Program-made: the position numbers and the translations under genes
Origin: Bacillota bacterium
Lineage (GTDB): Bacteria > Bacillota > Clostridia > Oscillospirales > Ruminococcaceae
Direction of reading: 5' to 3'
NCBI GenBank assembly: GCA_023457355.1
Contig: JAEWLW010000038.1
Coordinates: forward strand, 1-64,000
Length of the DNA: 64,000 bases
The notes under the pieces: model-generated
Seen by the model: only the letters and a program-made list of their open reading frames with translations
Told to the model about the DNA's origin: nothing
Database searches by the model: none
Part shown: positions 58,561-64,000 of the stretch, one piece after another
Position numbering within the stretch: the first letter of the stretch is position 1
Layout: every line of letters begins with the position of its first letter

Positions 58561-59310
58561 TCACATTGCTTTTGTATACGTGTAAATCTCTTTAAAGTAT
58601 TCCGTTTTAAAATGCTGCGCCAGAATTTCCATCAATTCAAGGTCTTCTTCGCTGTCGATATCCAAAACCGCCGTATCGCGAACAACAACGACGTCAAACG
58701 CGCCGTCAAGCGGCGAATTCTCCAGCGTGCTGATGAGGCTGCTCCTTTTGTAGCAATAGATGGCGGCGTTCATGTCAAAAACCGCAGGGGCCTGCTGTCT
58801 GGCGGTGAAGCCGCCGTCCAGAACCTTCTGCATCCGTCCGTTGCGGTGCTCCACCATGTTAAAATAGGGATTTCTTCTGGCGGGCGCCACCGAAAAAACC
58901 ACGTCCAGCTCAGGCTCGCTTTTTAAGCGTTCCAGCGCCTTTTCAATGTCCTCAATCCGCCGCAGCGGGGATGTAATGTCCAGGTCAATGACATAATCAT
59001 ACAGTTCGCCCCGCTTTTTCTGCATCTCCAAAAGTGCATGCCGAATAGCCGGCAGCTTGGGAACCGCTTCACCCTCCAGCTCCTCCGGGCGCTGGATACA
59101 GGTCACGTCAAACCGCCGCACCAGCGCCAGAATGACGTCGCTGTCGCTGCTGACGCAAAGATCCACGCTGTCGGCCCTGTGCGCCTCCTTAAAGAGATTC
59201 GCCGCGGCAACGGTGTAGTACAGCAGCGGCTTGCCTAAAAAGCTTCGGATATTTTTGTTCTTGATCCAGGTTGAGCCGCCGCGCCCGCAGATGGTGATCA
59301 GAATATTCAT
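58561..59310 (-). CDS. CMP-nonulosonic-acid synthetase (NeuA/LegF/PtmB family cytidylyltransferase)
   Basis: A 249-residue cytidylyltransferase that would activate a nine-carbon acidic sugar with CTP. It has ILITICGRGGSTWIKNKNIR at the N-terminus, where the usual motif is A-R-x-G-S-x-G-x2-x-K-N; here Trp-Ile replaces Gly residues. DYVIDLDITSPLRRIEDIEK, with the D-x-T-S-P-L-R family motif, and FDMNAAIYCYKRSSL follow. ATG 59310 overlaps the upstream dehydrogenase stop (ATGA). It matches ptmB/legF in the Campylobacter-type gene order. Confidence 0.87.
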   Translation of the reverse strand: MNILITICGRGGSTWIKNKNIRSFLGKPLLYYTVAAANLFKEAHRADSVDLCVSSDSDVILALVRRFDVTCIQRPEELEGEAVPKLPAIRHALLEMQKKRGELYDYVIDLDITSPLRRIEDIEKALERLKSEPELDVVFSVAPARRNPYFNMVEHRNGRMQKVLDGGFTARQQAPAVFDMNAAIYCYKRSSLISTLENSPLDGAFDVVVVRDTAVLDIDSEEDLELMEILAQHFKTEYFKEIYTYTKAM

Positions 59311-60242
59311 GTCGCACCCCTTCCTAATGCAATATCAAGCACCGCACAGCAATGCCGGATGTTATTAAATGCCCTGCCCGATTCAATACAGCCCAGCACA
59401 AACCGCAGCTCGCGCAGATAGCTGTCGTTTTCCCCTTCCTGAAACCGGATCGGCGGGCGTCCGTCCGAAAAAGCGACGGTGTTTCGAATCAGATCGCCGG
59501 TGACGGTCGCCTGTTCGGTGAACAGCTCAATTTCGCGCCTTACCGCCCTGCCGAAGTAGTCCAGATGCAGTTCCACCAGCATGCCGTCATACTCGGCGAT
59601 GTAAACAGCGGCATCGCAGCTGTCAATTTCAAGGGCAGAATACTTGCCGCAGAGCCGATGAACCTTTTTGGGGAACCCGAACAACGCAACAATGTAATCC
59701 CACTCGTGAATCAGGTCGATATCCACGCCGCCGCCCAGCGCTTTTTGGGCGCTGTAGCTCTGGCGGTAGTCGGTGCCCGGCCGCCAGTCCGGCAGGTAGG
59801 ATGAACAGATGACCCGCACACAGTAAACCCTTCGCCCGACGACGAGCGTTTTTAACGCCCCGATAACCGGCGCGTAGCGCAGCGGCCCCGCCACATAATA
59901 AACGCCGCCGGGCCGCATCTTGATCGCCTCAAGGCTGTAAGCGCCGCCGTCAAAAACCGGCTTTTCAATAAAGAGGTTCTTCGCACGCGGCGCGAGCAGC
60001 TTCAACGCTTCAAAATGCAGGCCGGTGGGGTTTGTGATAAACGCGAGGTCATAATCCCAATCCAGCTCACGCACGTCGGTCGCCGCCCGGGCCAGCCGTT
60101 TTTTCGTGTCTTGATCCAAGGGGTTGGCTGTTGCCCGCAGCGCGTGCACCACCGGCGTGGTGCCCATTTCCGCCGCCAGCTGTGTCAGGTTTTGAAGATG
60201 CCGCTTTCCGATTGAGCCTAAGCCGCAAAAGCAAACTTTCAA
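59307..60242 (-). CDS. Gfo/Idh/MocA family oxidoreductase of the nonulosonic-acid locus (PtmF-like)
   Basis: A 311-residue dehydrogenase beginning (L)KVCFCGLGSIGKRHLQNLTQ, an intact G-x-G-x2-G. The lysine motif LFIEKPVFDGGAY is at about 90, and the C-terminal domain has GGGVDIDLIHEWDYIVALFG. The start is a TTG at 60242 overlapping the stop of the upstream paralogue (TTGA); GAGGG lies about 11 bases before it. A PtmF-type gene occupies this place in the Campylobacter ptm locus. Which sugar nucleotide it oxidises is unknown. Confidence 0.85.
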   Translation of the reverse strand: MKVCFCGLGSIGKRHLQNLTQLAAEMGTTPVVHALRATANPLDQDTKKRLARAATDVRELDWDYDLAFITNPTGLHFEALKLLAPRAKNLFIEKPVFDGGAYSLEAIKMRPGGVYYVAGPLRYAPVIGALKTLVVGRRVYCVRVICSSYLPDWRPGTDYRQSYSAQKALGGGVDIDLIHEWDYIVALFGFPKKVHRLCGKYSALEIDSCDAAVYIAEYDGMLVELHLDYFGRAVRREIELFTEQATVTGDLIRNTVAFSDGRPPIRFQEGENDSYLRELRFVLGCIESGRAFNNIRHCCAVLDIALGRGAT

Positions 60243-61228
60243 GATTTTATGCCCTCAATTCTGTCGATCAGCCGCAGGATGGCCAAATCGTCTTCAAAGG
60301 TGTGGCGCAGGGGGGCCTGCCCGCCGCCCAGCAGCGTTAAAAAAGCGCCAAGCTCCTCCTCATAGGCGTTTTCGATGTTGTTCCCGGTGTAGCCCGCGCT
60401 GCGCTCAACCGCGCCGTAGGTCACAAGCGGTTTCATCACCTGTGCCGCTATGTCGTAAAGGCACAGGCTTTCGGGCGTGCCTTCCCAGGTCAGATGCAGC
60501 GCATCAGAATAAACCAGCAGCGACTGCTGCGCCTTGCGCGCCAGCACATCCACGATAAAGACACCCCTGCTGCCGCCCGCGTGCTGCAACAGCACAAAAT
60601 AGTGGTCGGGGCAGTCGATATCCAGCGCCGAAATTTTGCCCTTGACCGCCGTGAAGTGCACGATGGGGCCAAAGGCGCGGATGAGCCACGGCAGCTCAAT
60701 CGCAAAAATCTCCCGGCAGCCGTTGGTGCGCTTATCCCAGACAAAAAATTCCCTGCCCCGGTCCCACGGGTGCCAGTCAGGCAGATATTGCCCCACGTGG
60801 TAGCGGTAGTTCACCGGCGCCCCCTGCCGCCCGACAATATCTGCAATCGCCTGAATCTCGAGGCGGTAAAGCGGTGTGGAAGACAAAAACAGCTGCACCT
60901 GCCGCTTTGCGGCCGCGGCGATCATCGCATCATACCGATCCTCAACCAGATTGATTTCGCTGAAAATATGCAGCCCCTGTGCGATACACCGGCTGATCAT
61001 CGCCGCGTGGCTTCGCGGCGGCGTGCAGACCAGCGCGGCACCGGGGTGCGCCTGCGCGATAGCCGTTTCATAATCCGCAAAGGTTTGAATGCCGAACAGG
61101 CGCCCGGCATCCGCCCGCCGCTCTTCGCTTATGTCCGCGCCGCATATCAGCTCCGGTGCCACGCGCTTTAACAGCAGCCGGATTCTGCGCCTGCCCATCG
61201 ACCCCAGTCCGATCACTAAAAACTTCAT
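60239..61228 (-). CDS. Gfo/Idh/MocA family oxidoreductase of the nonulosonic-acid locus
   Basis: A 329-residue dehydrogenase: MKFLVIGLGSMGRRRIRLLL (G-x-G-x2-G), GLHIFSEINLVEDRYDAMIA at about 92, where the family lysine motif E-K-P has become S-E-I-N, and YHVGQYLPDWHPWDRGREFF, then NGCREIFAIELPWLIRAFG. The missing K-P at the usual catalytic position suggests altered chemistry or a structural partner role to the adjacent paralogue. Both share YLPDWxPWD/G-type segments (YLPDWRPGTDYRQS in the other), so they form a related pair. Confidence 0.85.
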   Translation of the reverse strand: MKFLVIGLGSMGRRRIRLLLKRVAPELICGADISEERRADAGRLFGIQTFADYETAIAQAHPGAALVCTPPRSHAAMISRCIAQGLHIFSEINLVEDRYDAMIAAAAKRQVQLFLSSTPLYRLEIQAIADIVGRQGAPVNYRYHVGQYLPDWHPWDRGREFFVWDKRTNGCREIFAIELPWLIRAFGPIVHFTAVKGKISALDIDCPDHYFVLLQHAGGSRGVFIVDVLARKAQQSLLVYSDALHLTWEGTPESLCLYDIAAQVMKPLVTYGAVERSAGYTGNNIENAYEEELGAFLTLLGGGQAPLRHTFEDDLAILRLIDRIEGIKS

Positions 61229-61271
61229 ACCCGCCCCGCTTTCAGCGTTTTAAGCCTGTAGCCCCTTTGGG

Positions 61272-62270
61272 CTAGCGCGTTATCAGCTCATCCACCTCAA
61301 AATTGCGCTGTGCAACCGTGCCGAGCACCTCGTGCCAGCGCATCGGCGAAATGCCCGTTCCGGGCCGTTTGGTCGTGATGTTGTCGGGCGTCAGAATGTC
61401 GCCCTTTAAAATCCTTCGCGCGGCAACAATGCTCTTGCGCGCGGCAGCAATGTTCTCCTGTTCCGAGGCGGTGACCATCTTTTCGCCGGTGCCCATCGCC
61501 TGCTCAATATTGCGGATGCATCGGATCATTTCGGCCAAGGCGTCGGGCTCGGCGCTCGCCTTGTGGTCCGGCCCCGCCAGCGTGCTGCCCAGCGTAAAAT
61601 GTTTTTCGATCACCTCGGCGCCGAGTGCCGCCGCCGCAATCGGCACCTCGATGCCCTGCGAGTGGTCCGAGAGCCCCACCGGGAACCCGAAATGCGCTTT
61701 CAGCGTCTGCATGGCCCGCAAATTTACGTCGCACATTGGCGTGGGGTACTGCGTGTTGCAGTGCAGCAGCGTGATGGCCTTTCGGAAATACTTTTGCAGA
61801 ACGGCGACGGCATCCTCAATCTCCGCCAGCGTGCTCATGCCGGTCGAGAGCAAAATGGGGTTCGGAAAGGTTGCGATAACCTCCAGGAGCGGCAGGTTCG
61901 TGATCTCCCCCGACGGAATTTTGATGGCGTCCACGCCGAGGAAATATAAGAATTCCGCGCTTTCGATGTCAAACGGCGTCGATAAGAAGCCGATGCCCGC
62001 CTTTTGGCAGTGCGCCTTCAACAGCCGGAAGTCCTCGAACGAAAGCTCCAGCTTTCGGACCATACCGAGCATTGTTTCGCCGCTGCCGGTCGCTTTTTGC
62101 TGGTAGCGCGCCTTGGGTGCGTAGCGCGAGATGATGCGCTCGCTTTTCCAAGTCTGGAATTTGACGTAATCCGCGCCCGCCCTCGCCGCGGCATCCACCA
62201 TCTGCAACGCCAGCTCCATGCTCCCGTTGTGGTTTACACCGGCCTCCGCAATAATTTTTATTTTTTTCAT
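61272..62270 (-). CDS. N-acetylneuraminate/legionaminate synthase (NeuB/LegI family)
   Basis: A 332-residue enzyme condensing a six-carbon amino sugar with phosphoenolpyruvate. MKKIKIIAEAGVNHNGSMEL, VKFQTWKSERIISRYAPKAR, IKIPSGEITNLPLLEVIATF, LSTGMSTLAEIEDAV and TLLHCNTQYPTPMCDVNL are NeuB signatures. GLSDHSQGIEVPIAAAALGA and EKHFTLGSTLAGPDHKAS follow. The C-terminal SAF-like antifreeze domain (ILKGDILTPDNITTKRPGTG) is present. ATG 62270 follows AAGGAG; the longer frame runs into an R2 repeat. Whether the product is sialic, legionaminic or pseudaminic acid cannot be decided, but neighbours favour legionaminic-type. Confidence 0.92.
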   Translation of the reverse strand: MKKIKIIAEAGVNHNGSMELALQMVDAAARAGADYVKFQTWKSERIISRYAPKARYQQKATGSGETMLGMVRKLELSFEDFRLLKAHCQKAGIGFLSTPFDIESAEFLYFLGVDAIKIPSGEITNLPLLEVIATFPNPILLSTGMSTLAEIEDAVAVLQKYFRKAITLLHCNTQYPTPMCDVNLRAMQTLKAHFGFPVGLSDHSQGIEVPIAAAALGAEVIEKHFTLGSTLAGPDHKASAEPDALAEMIRCIRNIEQAMGTGEKMVTASEQENIAAARKSIVAARRILKGDILTPDNITTKRPGTGISPMRWHEVLGTVAQRNFEVDELITR

Positions 62271-62308
62271 AACACCGCTCCTTACGTGATGCTGATCCGG
62301 ATTAAATC

Positions 62309-62449
62309 GACGGACAAGCTTTGCGGGATATTTTTTTGTCAGCCGAGAAGAGGATGCCGGTGGGCTGACACCCATCAAAGACCATAACAATGAATGGCGA
62401 AAAATAGCCGTAAAGCTGAATTGTTTTTAATCCGAAGCAGTATGAAGCC
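62309..62449 (+). repeat. R2 repeat (copy b)
   Basis: Begins GACGGACAAGCTTTGCGGGA and contains GAAGAGGATGCCGGTGGGCT and AAAAATAGCCGTAAAGCTGA, aligning with 37601-37741. Internal GTCAGCC and GGGCTGAC can pair. It fills the gap between neuB and the acyltransferase gene. Confidence 0.7.
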
Positions 62450-62450
62450 T

Positions 62451-63512
62451 TTACGCACGGTATTGAATCAGATAGCTGTTATCGGGGTTAAAGCCGGGGT
62501 CGGCATCGGCGCGCAGCCGGACGAGCGCGTCAAAGCTTTCGCTGCTGAAAATGTTGCGGCCGATGTAAAAATTCAGCTGTCCTTTTTTGTTAAAGGATTT
62601 TTTGAACAGGAACAGGCTGTCGTCTGCCTCCACGCCGCCCCCCAGGTGGAATTTTTCATACCCGTTGTCCGCCCCCCAGCAGGCGGCGGTGTAAAGCAGC
62701 AGGCTGTTGGGCGAAAACTGCCGGGAAACCCCGTCCGAGCCGCTTAGATGATAGTGCATCCTTTTGTTGCCGTGGAGGATGATCGCCGCGCTGATGATTT
62801 CCCCCGCCGAAAAAGCGCAGAATAAGTTGTAGAAGCCCGCCATGCTCCTGAAAAAATCGTCGAAAAATTCGTTGCTGAAAAAATAATAAGCCGTGGCGCC
62901 GCGCCGCCGCATCGTCTCGGAATAGAGCCTGGCAAACGCCTTTTGGGCGCTTTCGCTGTTATCGATGCAAATTTGAACGCCGCTTTGCTGCGCCTTTTTT
63001 ATTGCGCCGCGGCAGCGGGCTTCCAGATTGGCAAAAATGGCGGCACGGTCGGTGAGATCGACAAAAACGGTTCTTTTGGCGCAGCGCAGGTCGCCGTGCC
63101 CGGCAAAAAGCGCCGCATTCCCCAAAAGTGGATGAAAGCGAATAAACTGCGAGACGATGCCGTTTTGATTGCAGTAATCCTTTAGCAGCGCAAAAAAGTG
63201 CGCCATTTCGTGCGCGCTCGCCCGCTCGGCCAAAGGGCCGCCGTAGCCGTACGGCGTGGCGAGGTCATAGCAGCGCCCCTTTTCCAAAAGCCCTGAAAAG
63301 GCGCGGCTCTTTGCAATGTCGCTTTTAAAAACAGGGTAACACAGCCGCATGCGCGCGCCCCGGTAGTCCATCAGAAACGGAGTCCCATCGCCCGCGTGGC
63401 GAAAAGCCGACACATATTCCCACAAATAGTAGACGTCATAATCGGCAAAGGATTTGACAAGGCCGTCCCATCGCGCCTTTTCATCAAACGGAATCATTTG
63501 CAGCGCCGCCAT
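62451..63512 (-). CDS. FemAB/GNAT-fold acyltransferase-like protein
   Basis: A 353-residue protein of the FemAB-like (GNAT) group. DYDVYYLWEYVSAFRHAGDG, CYDLATPYGYGGPLAERASA, AIKKAQQSGVQICIDNSESA (with R-x-x-I-K-K-A family motif) and LLLYTAACWGADNGYEKFHL, followed by GGGVEADDSLFLFKKSFNKK, match the group's C-terminal GNAT half. ATG 63512 follows GGGGGAGG. Such proteins transfer amino acids or acyl groups; in this locus it may N-acylate or aminoacylate the nonulosonic acid. That is inference. Confidence 0.8.
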   Translation of the reverse strand: MAALQMIPFDEKARWDGLVKSFADYDVYYLWEYVSAFRHAGDGTPFLMDYRGARMRLCYPVFKSDIAKSRAFSGLLEKGRCYDLATPYGYGGPLAERASAHEMAHFFALLKDYCNQNGIVSQFIRFHPLLGNAALFAGHGDLRCAKRTVFVDLTDRAAIFANLEARCRGAIKKAQQSGVQICIDNSESAQKAFARLYSETMRRRGATAYYFFSNEFFDDFFRSMAGFYNLFCAFSAGEIISAAIILHGNKRMHYHLSGSDGVSRQFSPNSLLLYTAACWGADNGYEKFHLGGGVEADDSLFLFKKSFNKKGQLNFYIGRNIFSSESFDALVRLRADADPGFNPDNSYLIQYRA

Positions 63513-63571
63513 GCCGCCTCCCCCTAACCAAATAATACAAATAGTAAAATGCGTCTCCTGTGCACAAAGGG

Positions 63572-64000
63572 TTATTGTACGACGGGCCATTCATAAAACC
63601 GTTTTTTAATAAGGGGCTTAAAATCGCCGCAGGATTTGAGAACCGCCACAATCTTTGCGATGCTGCCGCCGTTTCCATAAGGGTTTACGCTGTCGGTGCA
63701 GTCCAGGGAAAACGCCGCCTGAATCGCGTTGGCTATCCGCCCCTTTTGCGCGGGACAACTAATCACAGAGGGCGCAAACAGCCTGCCCCGCTGCCGGTCG
63801 CCGATATTGACGGTCGGCCTGTGAAAGGACGGCACCTCATAAATACCGCTGGAGGAATTGCCCACCACGGCGTCGACCTGTTCAATCACACTGTAATAAC
63901 GCCGCTGCCCCAGCGACGGGAACATGGCTGCGTTCGCGTGGCGCGAAACAAAGTCCTTCGTCAGCCCGATGATCTCGCGCCCCCCGGGGTCGGCGTTGGG
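63572..64000 (-). CDS. UDP-N-acetylglucosamine 2-epimerase, hydrolysing (NeuC/LegG family), partial
   Basis: C-terminal 142 codons only; the frame is open to base 64000 and the start lies outside the window. PNADPGGREIIGLTKDFVSR, SLGQRRYYSVIEQVDAVVGN, SSSGIYEVPSFHRPTVNIGD and RQRGRLFAPSVI are the conserved hydrolysing-epimerase end, including the N-S-S-S-G-I and G-D-R-Q-x-G-R motifs. It makes the six-carbon precursor for the NeuB enzyme encoded two genes downstream. Confidence 0.92.
   Translation of the reverse strand, partial: PNADPGGREIIGLTKDFVSRHANAAMFPSLGQRRYYSVIEQVDAVVGNSSSGIYEVPSFHRPTVNIGDRQRGRLFAPSVISCPAQKGRIANAIQAAFSLDCTDSVNPYGNGGSIAKIVAVLKSCGDFKPLIKKRFYEWPVVQ

Overview
The window looks like a chromosomal segment of an anaerobic, spore-forming Firmicute, most likely a clostridial species of the Oscillospiraceae/Ruminococcaceae type. 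This is inferred from several features: strong AGGAGG ribosome binding sites, a BclB-like collagen-repeat exosporium protein, a DUF4183 protein, a cobalamin riboswitch driving an ECF cobalt transporter, HpcH aldolases, iron alcohol dehydrogenases, a TRAP transporter and an M13 lipoprotein peptidase. I saw no rRNA, tRNA, CRISPR array or prophage. Nearly all genes are in tight operons with ATGA or TGATG overlaps.

Layout. (1) 1-2820: a nonsense-mutated IS982-type transposase, then a MarR/MATE efflux operon with a readable promoter and two matching operator-like sites. (2) 3297-21624: a large catabolic region. An AraC regulator precedes an FMN/Fe-S/FAD ene-reductase, an unknown protein built from two similar halves, two Gfo/Idh/MocA dehydrogenases and a GntP permease. 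A minus-strand operon (HpcH aldolase, iron alcohol dehydrogenase, GldA-like dehydrogenase, fused DhaK-DhaL kinase) diverges from a TRAP transporter plus metallo-beta-lactamase-fold hydrolase operon. The substrate cannot be read from sequence; a sugar acid or polyol derivative is the best guess. (3) 21794-26244: a GldA/GldG-type ABC exporter operon ending in a DUF4340 protein. (4) 26351-31060: a run of very small genes, DUF503, then a B12 riboswitch and cbiMNQO. (5) 31185-34699: a small helical protein, a 20-cysteine copper-storage protein, a two-domain ABM protein and the BclB-like protein.

(6) 34829-43615: a TPR glycosyltransferase, a three-gene set (leucine-rich-repeat protein, DUF2201/VWA protein, MoxR-type ATPase), an HpcH aldolase and an M13 peptidase. 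(7) 44066-49640: a DUF2294-like protein, an SsuABC-type transporter, an isochorismatase-fold hydrolase and a DHA2 exporter. (8) 50107-64000, all on the minus strand: a DUF4183 protein, a methyltransferase, a glycosyltransferase-like TPR protein that has lost its DXD motif, a TPR protein, a Maf/DUF115 glycosyltransferase, two small unknown proteins, and a nonulosonic-acid (legionaminic/sialic-like) pathway: PtmE-like nucleotidyltransferase, CMP-sugar synthetase, two dehydrogenases, NeuB, a FemAB-like acyltransferase and a NeuC/LegG epimerase cut by the window end.

Two themes stand out. First, surface glycosylation genes sit in the same 30 kb as two spore-surface-type proteins. Second, at least three families of short, non-coding, inverted-terminus repeats (called R1, R2 and R3 here) fill most gaps in the right half and often lie side by side.
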